Assembly (NCBI GenBank): GCA_965230765.1
Contig: CBDDLR010000001.1
Coordinates: 1,116,001-1,180,000 of the forward strand
DNA length: 64,000 nt
Direction of reading: 5' to 3'
Source: Sunxiuqinia sp965230765
Lineage (GTDB): Bacteria > Bacteroidota > Bacteroidia > Bacteroidales > Prolixibacteraceae
The position numbers were made by a program, and so were the translations under genes. The notes beneath the pieces were generated by a model. It was not told where the DNA came from, did not search any database, and worked only from the letters and a program-made list of their open reading frames with translations. This document shows, piece by piece, positions 33,919-43,521 of the stretch. The first letter of the stretch is position 1. Each line of letters begins with the position of its first letter.

Positions 33919-33928
33919 CAAACGTTTG
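33919..33928. promoter_or_regulatory. LacI-type operator upstream of the MFS-GH65-GH13 operon
   Basis: CAAACGTTTG is the same CG-centred core, preceded by CCG, as the palindrome at 32713-32728. It lies 29 bases after the lacI stop and 70 bases upstream of the MFS promoter (33998-34030). Flanks pair imperfectly, so it may be a weaker site. Confidence 0.65.
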
Positions 33929-33997
33929 AAATGAGGGTGTCCGGGCTATATCTCTTTGTTTATAAGGCGTTCAGATGATTAAAAACACGAAGGATTA

Positions 33998-34030
33998 TTT
34001 GACAATTAAAAAAAATCATCTATATATTTG
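33998..34030 (+). promoter_or_regulatory. Bacteroidota-type promoter for the MFS operon
   Basis: TTTG (33998-34001), a 21-base spacer, then TATATTTG (34023-34030) match the -33 and -7 consensus exactly. The transcription start would be near 34037, giving a leader of about 187 bases before the MFS start codon. Confidence 0.7.
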
Positions 34031-34223
34031 TATCGTTATTCCGACTTTCGAGCATTTAGTTTTTATTCCGATTTAAGACCAGATTATTCCTGGTCCTGTT
34101 CCGTATGTATATATTTTTTGTTTTCAAGTGGTGAGAATCAAGGCTTAAATGATTGCAATCATTTGGTGATATTTCAAACCCTAAAGCAAAAATTTGAATT
34201 GGTATGAATTAAAAATTTTTCAT

Positions 34224-35732
34224 ATGAAAAAGAAGCCCATTCTGAGTTTTTGGCAAATCTGGAACATGAGCTTTGGCTTTTTGGGGATCCAATTTGGATT
34301 TGCATTGCAAAACGCCAATGTTTCCAGGATTTTTCAGAGTTTAGGCGGTGATGTTGACAGGCTGGCTGTTTATTGGCTGGCTGCACCAGTTACAGGACTA
34401 ATTGTACAACCCATAATTGGGCATTACAGCGATAATACCTGGGGACGATTAGGACGAAGGAGACCCTATTTTTTAGTTGGTGCTTTATTGGCTTCTATCG
34501 CCCTGTTTATTATGCCAAACTCTCCTGCACTATGGGTTGCTGTTGGTACACTCTGGATTATGGACGCTTCCATTAATGTATCTATGGAGCCTTTTAGGGC
34601 TTTTGTTGGAGACATGCTTCCAAGTGAGCAGCGAACGCAAGGTTTTGCTATGCAAAGCTTTTTCATTGGGATTGGAGCTGTAGTGGCATCGCTTTTACCC
34701 TGGTTAATGACCAACTGGTTCAATGTGAGAAATTTACCTATTGGAGAAGAAAAAATTCCACCTTCGGTGCAATTGTCTTTTTACATTGGAGGGGCGGTGT
34801 TTTTCCTTGCAGTATTGTGGACGATTATCCGAACAAAAGAATATTCGCCTGAAGAGATGGAATCTTTTGAGAAGGAGAAATTACAAAGCAATCCAAATGC
34901 CAGGTTGAATGTCAAGTCTGCAACTGAGTTAATAGGAACATTTACAAGAAGTGGAAGCCTGTTTTTCATTGTTGGTGCAATTCTATGCTTCTTCATTTAT
35001 CGATATGACCTGGAGAAAGAGTTGTACATTCTTGGAGCAGGGCTTGCAATCTTTGGAATGATTGAATTCATTACGGCATTTCTTTCCAAAAGAAATAAAA
35101 CGAAAAATGGATTGGTTTCAGTCATTACCGATATGATGAATATGCCCAAAACCATGCGACAGTTAGCTGTTGTTCAGTTTTTCTCCTGGTTCGCACTTTT
35201 TGCCATGTGGATTTATACAACTGCAGGTGTTACCAGCCATGTGTATGGAACCAATGATACAATGAGTGCTTCATATAATGAGGGTGCTATATGGGTCGGG
35301 GTACTGTTCGGTGTATATAATGGATTTGCAGCTGTGGTGGCATTTATGTTGCCAGTCTTGGCTCGTTTTACCAATCGAAAAATTACTCATGCCATTTCAT
35401 TAGTTTTTGGAGGTTTAGGATTGGCTTCTTTTTATGTCGTTAAGGATCCGAACCTTTTAATTGTATCAATGCTTGGAGTAGGCATTGCCTGGGCAAGTAT
35501 TTTGTCTATGCCTTATGCCATACTTACCGGGTCATTACCTGCCCAGAAAATGGGGACCTACATGGGAATATTCAATTTTTTCATCGTTATCCCACAGATT
35601 CTGGCTGCAAGTATTCTTGGATTTTTTATGAAACATGTTTTTAACGGGCAAGCTATTATGGCGTTGTTGCTGGGAGGTATCTCTATGATTGTGGCAGCAA
35701 TTACTGTAGTTTTTGTCGATGATGTTGATTAA
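34224..35732 (+). CDS. MFS sugar transporter, SLC45/GPH-like, probable maltose carrier
   Basis: The protein has 502 residues from the ATG at 34224; the upstream in-frame start adds ten non-conserved residues. Twelve hydrophobic helices are visible. The loop between helices 2 and 3 has QPIIGHYSDNTWGRLGRRRPY, the MFS motif in the SLC45/sucrose-transporter form, and the helix 4 region has DASINVSMEPFRAFVGDMLP. Such carriers take up maltose or sucrose with protons across the inner membrane. Position before maltose phosphorylase supports maltose as substrate. It is first gene of the plus-strand arm. Confidence 0.88.
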   Translation: MKKKPILSFWQIWNMSFGFLGIQFGFALQNANVSRIFQSLGGDVDRLAVYWLAAPVTGLIVQPIIGHYSDNTWGRLGRRRPYFLVGALLASIALFIMPNSPALWVAVGTLWIMDASINVSMEPFRAFVGDMLPSEQRTQGFAMQSFFIGIGAVVASLLPWLMTNWFNVRNLPIGEEKIPPSVQLSFYIGGAVFFLAVLWTIIRTKEYSPEEMESFEKEKLQSNPNARLNVKSATELIGTFTRSGSLFFIVGAILCFFIYRYDLEKELYILGAGLAIFGMIEFITAFLSKRNKTKNGLVSVITDMMNMPKTMRQLAVVQFFSWFALFAMWIYTTAGVTSHVYGTNDTMSASYNEGAIWVGVLFGVYNGFAAVVAFMLPVLARFTNRKITHAISLVFGGLGLASFYVVKDPNLLIVSMLGVGIAWASILSMPYAILTGSLPAQKMGTYMGIFNFFIVIPQILAASILGFFMKHVFNGQAIMALLLGGISMIVAAITVVFVDDVD

Positions 35733-35789
35733 TGAAATTCATTAGGGAAACGTAGGAGTTTTCGATTTTGATTCTTTAAAAATGTTCGA

Positions 35790-38090
35790 ATGAAAAATTA
35801 TATAACTCACAACGAGTGGAAAATAGTGGAGGAAGGATTTAATCCTGAACACAATAGGATTTCAGAAAGCTTGTTTAGCATTGGAAATGGGCATGGAGGA
35901 CAGCGGGCAAACTTTGAAGAAAAATACAGTGGAGACAGTTTGCAGGGCAATTATATTGCAGGTATTTATTATCCAGACAAAACCCTTGTGGGTTGGTGGA
36001 AAAATGGATACCCGGAGTATTTTGCAAAAATTTTAAATGCAGCCAGTTGGATTGGAATTCATATTGAGCTTGATGGTGAACAACTTGACTTGGCCACTGC
36101 AGAAGTTCACGAATTCAGGCGCGAACTTGACATGCAAAAGTCTCTCCTTAGTCGATCATTTATAGCAACGCTTCCTTCGGGAAAAAAGGTTGAGGTGGAG
36201 ACAAAGCGGTTTATGAGCATGAGTGAACAGGAAACAGGTGCCATTCGATACCGTTTAAAAACGCTGAATTTTTCAGGTACGGCTAAGGTGACTTCCATTA
36301 TTGATGGGGACATTAGAAATGAAGATGCTAATTACGATGAAAAGTTTTGGGATGAGACTTTCAAGCAAGGAAATGGAAATGTGGCTTACCTATGTATGAA
36401 AACCAGAAAAACCGGATTTAATGTTTGTAATGGACAATATACCAGGCTGATATTAAATAAGAAGGAACAGACTATAGATAGCCAAACCATTGAAAAAGAA
36501 AAATACATTGGTTCTGAATATGGAATTCAACTGAAAGAAGGGGATGAATTGATTATTGAAAAGTATGTATCTACTGTATCTACTTTGTACTATCATTCGG
36601 GCACATTAATTGAGAAAACAATTGATGGAATATCTAAAGCCAAGGAAAAAGGGTTTGACAGCTTATTTAAAGAACACGCACAAGAATGGGCTAAAAGATG
36701 GGAAACCAGCGATATTCAAATTTGTGGGGATGTTGCCGCCCAGCAGGGTATCCGGTTCAATATTTTCCACTTAATGCAAACCTACACTGGCGATGATGAG
36801 CGACTAAACATTGGGCCAAAAGGATTTACTGGTGAAAAGTATGGAGGTGTTACTTACTGGGATACTGAAGCATATTGCCTGCCATTTTTTCTTGCAACAG
36901 CACCACAAAAAGTATCCAGAAATTTACTAATCTACAGGCACAAGCACTTGGATAAAGCAATTGAAAACGCGAAAAAACTTGGGTTTAAAGGAGGAGCTGC
37001 CTTGTTCCCAATGGTAACCATAAATGGTGAAGAATGCCACAATGAGTGGGAAATTACATTTGAAGAAATCCACAGAAATGGTGCTATTGCCTACGGAATA
37101 TACAACTATATAAACTATACCGGCGATAAAGAATATCTGGCTCCTTATGGGCTGGAAGTACTTTTAGCAATTTCACGCTTTTGGAGCCAGCGTGTAAACT
37201 GGTCTGAAGACAAACAAGCATATGTGATGCTTGGGGTTACGGGTCCAAATGAATATGAAAACAATGTAAATAATAATTTCCATACCAACACCATGGCGGT
37301 TTGGACATTGAAATACACACTTGAATCCATTGAATATGTGAAAAAAGAATTTCCGTATTTGTATGAAGAATTGGTTCAGAAATGGAGATTCAGTGAAATT
37401 ATGGAAACCAGCCGCTGGAACGACATTATTGATAAAATGTATTACCCCTACGATGAGAAGAGAAAGGTTTACTTACAGCAAGATGGATTTTTAGATAAAG
37501 AATTGATCCCTACAAACTTGCTTGATCCAAGCGAACGGCCGATCAATCAAAACTGGTCCTGGGATAAAATCCTGCGTTCATGTTATATCAAACAGGCCGA
37601 TGTGTTGCAAAGCCTTTATTGGTTTCAGGAAGAATACAGCAAAGCGAGCCTCGTTCGTCATTTCGATTTTTATGAGCCAATTACTGTTCATGAATCTTCA
37701 TTGTCGCCATGCATTCATTCCATTTTAGCTACAAAAATTGACAGGCCCGAAAAGGCTTATGAAATGTACCTGAGAACAGCGCGCCTTGATTTGGATGATT
37801 ACAACAACGATACCGAAGATGGTTTGCATATTACAAGTATGGGCGGAACCTGGATGGCTTTTGTTGAGGCTTTTGGGGGAATGCGAATAATCGATGGCAA
37901 CCTTCATCTCAACCCATTTATCCCCGAATCGTGGGATTCATACTCATTCCGTATAAACTATAAAGGAGCTCACCTTGAAATTAAGATGAGTAAAGAACTG
38001 GAAATAATCAATCATACCAACATAGAAGTCCCCATTTTCGTGTGGGGAGAAAAACACCAACTAACCACCAACCAACAATTAAAACTTTAA
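35790..38090 (+). CDS. GH65 family maltose phosphorylase
   Basis: The protein has 766 residues. The family layout is an N-terminal beta-sandwich (about 1-270), a linker, the (alpha/alpha)6 barrel (about 315-680) and a small C-terminal beta-sheet. The general acid is Glu488 in VTGPNEYENNVNNN, equivalent to the GPDEYHE motif of maltose phosphorylase. RFNIFHLMQTY and GEKYGGVTYWDTEAY are further GH65 landmarks. It splits maltose with phosphate into beta-glucose-1-phosphate and glucose, saving ATP. There is no signal peptide, so it is cytoplasmic, matching the MFS carrier 57 bases upstream. Kojibiose or trehalose specificity cannot be fully excluded. The expected partner beta-phosphoglucomutase is not in this window. 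Confidence 0.88.
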   Translation: MKNYITHNEWKIVEEGFNPEHNRISESLFSIGNGHGGQRANFEEKYSGDSLQGNYIAGIYYPDKTLVGWWKNGYPEYFAKILNAASWIGIHIELDGEQLDLATAEVHEFRRELDMQKSLLSRSFIATLPSGKKVEVETKRFMSMSEQETGAIRYRLKTLNFSGTAKVTSIIDGDIRNEDANYDEKFWDETFKQGNGNVAYLCMKTRKTGFNVCNGQYTRLILNKKEQTIDSQTIEKEKYIGSEYGIQLKEGDELIIEKYVSTVSTLYYHSGTLIEKTIDGISKAKEKGFDSLFKEHAQEWAKRWETSDIQICGDVAAQQGIRFNIFHLMQTYTGDDERLNIGPKGFTGEKYGGVTYWDTEAYCLPFFLATAPQKVSRNLLIYRHKHLDKAIENAKKLGFKGGAALFPMVTINGEECHNEWEITFEEIHRNGAIAYGIYNYINYTGDKEYLAPYGLEVLLAISRFWSQRVNWSEDKQAYVMLGVTGPNEYENNVNNNFHTNTMAVWTLKYTLESIEYVKKEFPYLYEELVQKWRFSEIMETSRWNDIIDKMYYPYDEKRKVYLQQDGFLDKELIPTNLLDPSERPINQNWSWDKILRSCYIKQADVLQSLYWFQEEYSKASLVRHFDFYEPITVHESSLSPCIHSILATKIDRPEKAYEMYLRTARLDLDDYNNDTEDGLHITSMGGTWMAFVEAFGGMRIIDGNLHLNPFIPESWDSYSFRINYKGAHLEIKMSKELEIINHTNIEVPIFVWGEKHQLTTNQQLKL

Positions 38091-38100
38091 AAGATTTGTA

Positions 38101-39939
38101 ATGAAAAAATTTATAAACCTTGTCATTGGATTTCTAATTGCTTTTTCGTCCTTCGGGACTAAGCTAGATCACGTTGAACCGATGTTTTGGTGGGTTGGGA
38201 TGAATAATCCCAACTTACAACTCATGGTTCATGGAGAGAATATTGCATCAACTAAAGTGGAGCTGAATTATGCAGGGGTTGAACTGGTAAGCGTTACTCA
38301 GGTAGAAAACCCGAATTATCTTTTTATCGATTTAAAATTATTGCCAGAAACCAAAGCGGGAAAATTTGATATTCTTTTTAAAGAAAAAAAGAAAGTTGTA
38401 GCAACTTACGAGTATGAACTAAAAAGCCGTGAACAGGGATCTTCAGATCGAATGGGTTTCAACAACGAAGATGTCATTTATTTAATTACCCCTGACCGTT
38501 TTGTAAATGGTGACCCAATTAATGATAATGTGGATGGCATGAAAGAAATCGCCAACCGGGCTGATAAAGACGGGCGGCATGGTGGTGATATCCGTGGTAT
38601 AATCAATAGTCTGGATTATTTGCAAAATTTGGGATTTACAGCAGTGTGGTTAAATCCCGTACTCGAAAATAACATGACAAAAACTTCGTATCATGGTTAT
38701 GCAACAACCGATTTTTATAAGGTTGATGCCCGTTATGGTTCAAACGAAGAATATGTTGAACTGAATGAAGAATTGGATAAACGGGGCATGAAGCTGATTA
38801 TGGACATGATCTTTAACCATTCAGGTTCAGAACACTGGTGGATGGATGATATGCCCATGAGTGACTGGATCAATTTTTATCCTGACTATAAAATTACTAG
38901 TCACAGACGTACTGTGAACCAGGATCCGCATGCTTCAGAAGCTGATAAAAAAGCCATGGTTGATGGCTGGTTTGTGGAAGCAATGCCCGACTTGAACCAA
39001 CGAAATGTGTTCATGAAAAATTACCTGATTCAAAACAGCATCTGGTGGATCGAATATGTTGGGTTGGAAGGAATACGTCAGGACACCTGGCCATATCCGG
39101 ACAAGCACATGATGACCGAATGGACGACACGTGTTTTGGAAGAATATCCAAACTTTAACATCGTTGGGGAAGAATGGAGTATGAACCCGGCTATTGTTTC
39201 TTACTGGCAAAAAGGGAAAAAGAACAGCGACGGGTATTTCTGCAACCTTCCGAGTTTAATGGATTTCCCCTTGCAAAATGCTGTGAGCAATGGCCTGAAG
39301 AACGCTGAAAGTTGGGGGGAAGGATTAATCCAAATTTACGAATCAATTGCCAACGATTTTTTATATCCGGATGCAGATAACCTGGTTATCTTTCCGGACA
39401 ACCATGATATGTCTCGTTTCTTTGTTCAAGTAGGAGAAGATGTTGACTTATTGAAAATGGGGGTTGCCTGTTTTTTAACTACCCGTGGCATTCCACAAAT
39501 ATTTTACGGCACTGAAGTATTATTGAGACACGATGGTGATCAACACGGAAATATCCGAGCTGATTATCCTGGTGGCTGGGAAGGCGATGAAGTAAATGCT
39601 TTCACCGGAGAGGGGCTTTCAGAGGCTCAAAAAGGGATGTTGAAGTACCAGGCAACTATTCAAAACTGGAGAAAAACAAAAGATGTAATTCACTACGGAA
39701 AACTGATGCACTTTGCCCCACAGGATGGCATTTACGTATATTTCCGTTATAATGAAGATGAAACGGTGATGGTCGTTTTAAACAAAAACCAAGAAGAAAA
39801 AACATTAAAGACCGAACGTTTTAAAGAAAGAATGTGCGGGTTTAAATCAGGAAAAGATATTATATCTGCAACTGTGATTTCCAACATTTCAGAGTTCACC
39901 GTTCCTGCAAAATCTGCCATGATTATCGAACTAAAATAA
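38101..39939 (+). CDS. GH13 neopullulanase/cyclomaltodextrinase (SusA-like)
   Basis: The protein has 612 residues. The signal peptide (1-19) has no lipobox, so the protein is periplasmic. The N-terminal cyclomaltodextrinase-type Ig domain is about 22-108, the GH13 barrel about 120-515, and the beta-sandwich C-terminal domain about 530-612. Catalytic residues are Asp328 (GIRQDTWPYPD), Glu357 (NIVGEEW) and the transition-state Asp in FPDNHDMSRF. The HGGDIRGIINSLDYLQNLG segment and overall order match Bacteroides SusA. It would shorten imported oligosaccharides and cleave pullulan or cyclodextrins. It starts 10 bases after the GH65 stop. Confidence 0.92.
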   Translation: MKKFINLVIGFLIAFSSFGTKLDHVEPMFWWVGMNNPNLQLMVHGENIASTKVELNYAGVELVSVTQVENPNYLFIDLKLLPETKAGKFDILFKEKKKVVATYEYELKSREQGSSDRMGFNNEDVIYLITPDRFVNGDPINDNVDGMKEIANRADKDGRHGGDIRGIINSLDYLQNLGFTAVWLNPVLENNMTKTSYHGYATTDFYKVDARYGSNEEYVELNEELDKRGMKLIMDMIFNHSGSEHWWMDDMPMSDWINFYPDYKITSHRRTVNQDPHASEADKKAMVDGWFVEAMPDLNQRNVFMKNYLIQNSIWWIEYVGLEGIRQDTWPYPDKHMMTEWTTRVLEEYPNFNIVGEEWSMNPAIVSYWQKGKKNSDGYFCNLPSLMDFPLQNAVSNGLKNAESWGEGLIQIYESIANDFLYPDADNLVIFPDNHDMSRFFVQVGEDVDLLKMGVACFLTTRGIPQIFYGTEVLLRHDGDQHGNIRADYPGGWEGDEVNAFTGEGLSEAQKGMLKYQATIQNWRKTKDVIHYGKLMHFAPQDGIYVYFRYNEDETVMVVLNKNQEEKTLKTERFKERMCGFKSGKDIISATVISNISEFTVPAKSAMIIELK

Positions 39940-41316
39940 ATGAATATGTATCGACTGCTGTCCACAATAACTATAATTTTACTAATCTTAGCAGCTTGTC
40001 AGCCGGTGAAAAAAACGGCTGATGAGCCTGCTTCTGTAATTACACAGGCTGAATTGGATGAATGGCTAAAAGATGCTGTTTTGTACGAAGTAAACATTCG
40101 TCAGCACACACCTGAAGGCACCTTTAATGCCTTTGCAGAACATCTTCCACGATTAAAAGAATTAGGGGTAGATATTTTATGGTTGATGCCGATTCATCCT
40201 ATTTCTGAAAAGAACCGAAAAGGAGGTTTGGGTTCGTACTATTCAGTTGCAGATTACAAAGGAGTTAATCCTGAATTTGGCACTGAGGAGGATTTCAGAA
40301 ACCTGGTGAATAAATGCCATGAAATGGGGTTCAAAGTCATTCTTGATTGGGTGGCAAATCATACCGGATGGGACAATCCGTGGATTTTTGATAATCCTGA
40401 ATGGTTCACGAAAGATTCAACTGGTGTGATTATCCCTCCAAATGCTGATTGGTCTGATATTGCTGATTTGAACTTTGATGTTCCTGAAATGAGATTGGCA
40501 ATGATTGATGCAATGGATTATTGGGTTGAAGAATATAATATTGATGGTTACCGTTGCGATGTAGCTTGGGGAGTTCCTCAGGATTTTTGGGAAGCAGCGA
40601 GAGCTTCGTTGGATTCGATCAGGCCGGTTTACATGCTTGCTGAAGATGAAGATCACATTGGGTTATTAAACTATGCTTTTGAGTCAAATTATACCTGGAA
40701 ACTGCATCACATAACAAATGAAGTGGCAAAAGGTGAAAAGTCGGCTGCTGACATTCGTGCCTATTTTGAAGAAACAGCTGGGAAATATCCGGTTGGTTCG
40801 TACCCAATGAATTTCATCACCAACCACGATGAAAACTCCTGGGCTGGAACAATTGAACAACGTATGGGAGAGGCAGGTGATGCTTTTGCGGTATTTAGTT
40901 TTACCATTCCAGGTATTCCGCTAATTTATAGCGGACAAGAAGCTGGCTTGGATAAAAAGCTATTGTTTTTTGAAAAAGATACCATTGACTGGACAGATCT
41001 GGCAAAACAAAAATTCTATAAAAAGTTAATTGACCTGAAAACTAACAACCAGGCGTTGTGGAATGGTAGTTCAGGAGGTGATTTTCAATTGTTGAATACA
41101 ACTGCCAATGATCAAGTGTTGGCATACAAAAGAGAAAAAGATTCAAACAAACTAATGGTCATAATGAACCTTTCTGATAGTCCGGTTGTTTGTGATGTTG
41201 AGTTCGACGTTCAGGAAGAATACAAGAGTGAGTTTGAAGAAGGGAAGTTGATTACAGGGGAAAAGGTGAATGTCGAACTCCAAGCATGGGAATACAAAGT
41301 TTTTTCCAAAAAATAG
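39940..41316 (+). CDS. GH13 alpha-amylase-family lipoprotein
   Basis: The protein has 458 residues. The signal peptide ends in lipobox ILAAC (Cys20), so it is a membrane-anchored lipoprotein. The short GH13 barrel carries Asp207 (GYRCDVAWGVP), Glu235 (YMLAEDEDH) and the Asp in FITNHDENSW. The small C-terminal beta domain is about 375-458. It belongs to the compact alpha-amylase/glucosidase group with an HTPEGTFNAFAEHLPRLKELG opening. Whether it faces the periplasm or the surface cannot be told. The ATG directly follows the SusA-like stop, so the genes are coupled. A strong terminator at 41354-41385 ends the operon. Confidence 0.9.
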   Translation: MNMYRLLSTITIILLILAACQPVKKTADEPASVITQAELDEWLKDAVLYEVNIRQHTPEGTFNAFAEHLPRLKELGVDILWLMPIHPISEKNRKGGLGSYYSVADYKGVNPEFGTEEDFRNLVNKCHEMGFKVILDWVANHTGWDNPWIFDNPEWFTKDSTGVIIPPNADWSDIADLNFDVPEMRLAMIDAMDYWVEEYNIDGYRCDVAWGVPQDFWEAARASLDSIRPVYMLAEDEDHIGLLNYAFESNYTWKLHHITNEVAKGEKSAADIRAYFEETAGKYPVGSYPMNFITNHDENSWAGTIEQRMGEAGDAFAVFSFTIPGIPLIYSGQEAGLDKKLLFFEKDTIDWTDLAKQKFYKKLIDLKTNNQALWNGSSGGDFQLLNTTANDQVLAYKREKDSNKLMVIMNLSDSPVVCDVEFDVQEEYKSEFEEGKLITGEKVNVELQAWEYKVFSKK

Positions 41317-41353
41317 ATTCAGGTTTAGTTTAGGTTTAGTTGGTTTATTAGTT

Positions 41354-41385
41354 AAAAGGGTATGCATTGGCTGCCCTTTTTTTTT
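41354..41385 (+). terminator. Rho-independent terminator of the MFS-GH65-GH13 operon
   Basis: Arms AAAAGGG (41354-41360) and CCCTTTT (41374-41380) enclose a 13-base loop and continue into T (to 41385). It lies 38 bases after the GH13 lipoprotein stop, back-to-back with the minus-strand element at 41390-41432. Confidence 0.85.
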
Positions 41386-41389
41386 GTAC

Positions 41390-41432
41390 AAAAAAACCGC
41401 CTTTGCGTACAAAAGCGGTTTGTATATGTTGA
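41390..41432 (-). repeat. 43-base terminator-like repeat, copy 1
   Basis: The hairpin arms are AACCGC and GCGGTT, with an inner TTTG/CAAA pair; on the minus strand a T-run follows. The element is 41/43 identical to 44619-44661, with the first 31 bases exact. It ends the transcript of the BACON-domain gene at 41524-43491. Confidence 0.8.
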
Positions 41433-41523
41433 AAACTAATAAATGTTTGGTTTTTCCTTCGAGCTATATTTCTTTTATTTTGAATTACATGTTTGCGCAG
41501 CAATGAAGCTGGGGGTGTTTTCA

Positions 41524-43491
41524 TTACTGTACTTGAATAAATTCTATTGACCAGTTATTGTTGTTTTTTCCTTTACGTAAAACTGACAATTCAGTTCCTG
41601 AATCATTCGAGAATAAATAATGTGCTTCTACTTCGTATGCTGCTGTTTCTGCATCGGGTTGATAAAGATTGTCATACATATAGGTTTTAACTAGGGTATA
41701 ATCATTGTCCTCAAACTGGTAAATTAGATAAGAAATGGTCTCATAGTTTTGCTTCCGTAATCCAAAAATTGAATGGGTCGAATTGCAATAGTCAATCCAT
41801 GGTATAGAATAGTAGTTGTCTCCTGGATATTGCAAATTTCCAATTGTAGTAATATATTCTGGATTTCTTCCCGATGGAGAGACAATAGCACTTGTTCTGT
41901 AGACATTTCCTTTAGACTCAAACATATATTCACCGTCAGAAGAAAACCAATAATCTCCTATACTCTGATGCCGATAATTTTTTTCCAGTTTTGTATCGAT
42001 ATTAAAAACAGTGATACCTGAGGGGCTAGAATACCTTCTTGCTGCAATTACATACGATTGTTTGGGCACTTTCTTTAAATAAGTCCCTTCATCCATTTCA
42101 TTGTCATCACTTTCAGCAGTTTCAGATGTTGAAATGTTTATCCAAAGTAAATTGTTCATATAAGTTCCAGCTTTTGTATAACAAAACCAATCGTCTTTTG
42201 CCCATTCCATGTCGTAAATGGTGTAGCCATATTCATAAGTCTTTGTCACAGAATGATTCTTTAAGTCAATAGCACTAATCATCCCTCCGTGGCCAACGGC
42301 TGCTTTGGCGAAATCTTCTGAAATTGCCAGACAGGTTGGGGCTTTGTCCAAGGTAATTTCTTGCGAGACAGTTTTAGCTGTTACATCATATGCAACCAAT
42401 TTGTTGGGCTGGCTTGTGGCATAATACATTATATTTGAATTTTTATCAAACATGGCATCAACAATATTACCTTCTAACTTACGAACGTTTGCTATGCTTC
42501 CAGGTGCACGGGCTAGTATGCTGATTGGATATGAAGGTTCGGATGGATCATTTGATTTTAGATAAATAGTTGCCGAGTTCAATCCGGGTTCAAGCTTGCT
42601 ACGGTCGCAGGCAAACTCAGCTTCTATTTGGGAATAGGAATAAGAAATCCCACTTGATGGAGAAGCAGTAAGCCAGTCAGGAAGGTCTTCAATACTCCAC
42701 GCAAGAATACCGTTTCCGTTGTTGTTAATGTTGAGCGTTTTGTTTACTGAAGTTGTTCCAAAATCTATTGGTAAATTGTAAGAATAAATACTCAGTTGCG
42801 GCGTTCCCAAATCTGTGGAAACAGCTATTTCTATTTGTGGATTATTTTTATCATTAGTTGCTATTACAATTGTTCCAGTTGAACTACTTTGTATGGCTTT
42901 TTCCGCATCAAGGATAAAGGGGATTGATGCGGATGCTTCTTGCCCAAGTATTACTGATGTCAAATCGAACTGGTTCATATCTACATTAAGCCAAGCTGGC
43001 ATGCTGACGATGTCCCAAATTAAAATGCCATTTCCCGAGTTCGAAATTTGTAATCGATTATTATAGTTGTTGTAATTTATTTCAAGTGTTCGATTTACCT
43101 GAGTTTCAGGATTTCCTTCTGTAATATAATACACAGGCACAGCATATTTTTTGCTACTTGCTGTAAGAAGCATCTGGTCGATGTAAATACCAGTTTTTGA
43201 GAAATCCGGGTTGGTGTTGGCTTTGCAATGAATTATTGCAGTGTCATTTACAAACTGACCTGAATTGTAGTCAGAAACCATCCAGTCGGGTTTAGTGTCG
43301 ATATTGAATTCAGCATTTCCCACACCTTCGAAATAGAATTGATAATCATCGGCCTCCCAGGTTGGTGAAATAACAATGGCAGATGTGCTTACACCTGAAA
43401 TATCGAGACGTTCGTTTACAAAATCATCACTGCACGAAAAGAAAATTAGTACAGATAAAGAAAAAATGATAATCTTCAAAAACCATTTCAT
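41524..43491 (-). CDS. BACON-like repeat and beta-propeller surface lipoprotein
   Basis: The protein has 655 residues. The lipobox is FFSC (Cys20). At least two BACON-like Ig repeats follow (about 130-225 and 230-335), with the shared pattern SGNGILIWDIVSMPAWLNV / NGNGILAWSIEDLPDWLTA. The C-terminal half (about 335-655) is a YncE/WD-like beta-propeller with recurring VTAKTVSQEI and IDLKNHSVTKTYEY strands. BACON domains often occur in carbohydrate- or mucin-active proteins, but no enzyme domain is present, so a binding or adhesion role is inferred. It follows the beta-barrel gene at 43522 by 30 bases and is probably co-transcribed. Substrate unknown. Confidence 0.8.
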   Translation of the reverse strand: MKWFLKIIIFSLSVLIFFSCSDDFVNERLDISGVSTSAIVISPTWEADDYQFYFEGVGNAEFNIDTKPDWMVSDYNSGQFVNDTAIIHCKANTNPDFSKTGIYIDQMLLTASSKKYAVPVYYITEGNPETQVNRTLEINYNNYNNRLQISNSGNGILIWDIVSMPAWLNVDMNQFDLTSVILGQEASASIPFILDAEKAIQSSSTGTIVIATNDKNNPQIEIAVSTDLGTPQLSIYSYNLPIDFGTTSVNKTLNINNNGNGILAWSIEDLPDWLTASPSSGISYSYSQIEAEFACDRSKLEPGLNSATIYLKSNDPSEPSYPISILARAPGSIANVRKLEGNIVDAMFDKNSNIMYYATSQPNKLVAYDVTAKTVSQEITLDKAPTCLAISEDFAKAAVGHGGMISAIDLKNHSVTKTYEYGYTIYDMEWAKDDWFCYTKAGTYMNNLLWINISTSETAESDDNEMDEGTYLKKVPKQSYVIAARRYSSPSGITVFNIDTKLEKNYRHQSIGDYWFSSDGEYMFESKGNVYRTSAIVSPSGRNPEYITTIGNLQYPGDNYYSIPWIDYCNSTHSIFGLRKQNYETISYLIYQFEDNDYTLVKTYMYDNLYQPDAETAAYEVEAHYLFSNDSGTELSVLRKGKNNNNWSIEFIQVQ

Positions 43492-43521
43492 ACTTATAAT
43501 TTTATATTGGTTCAGTATGGA

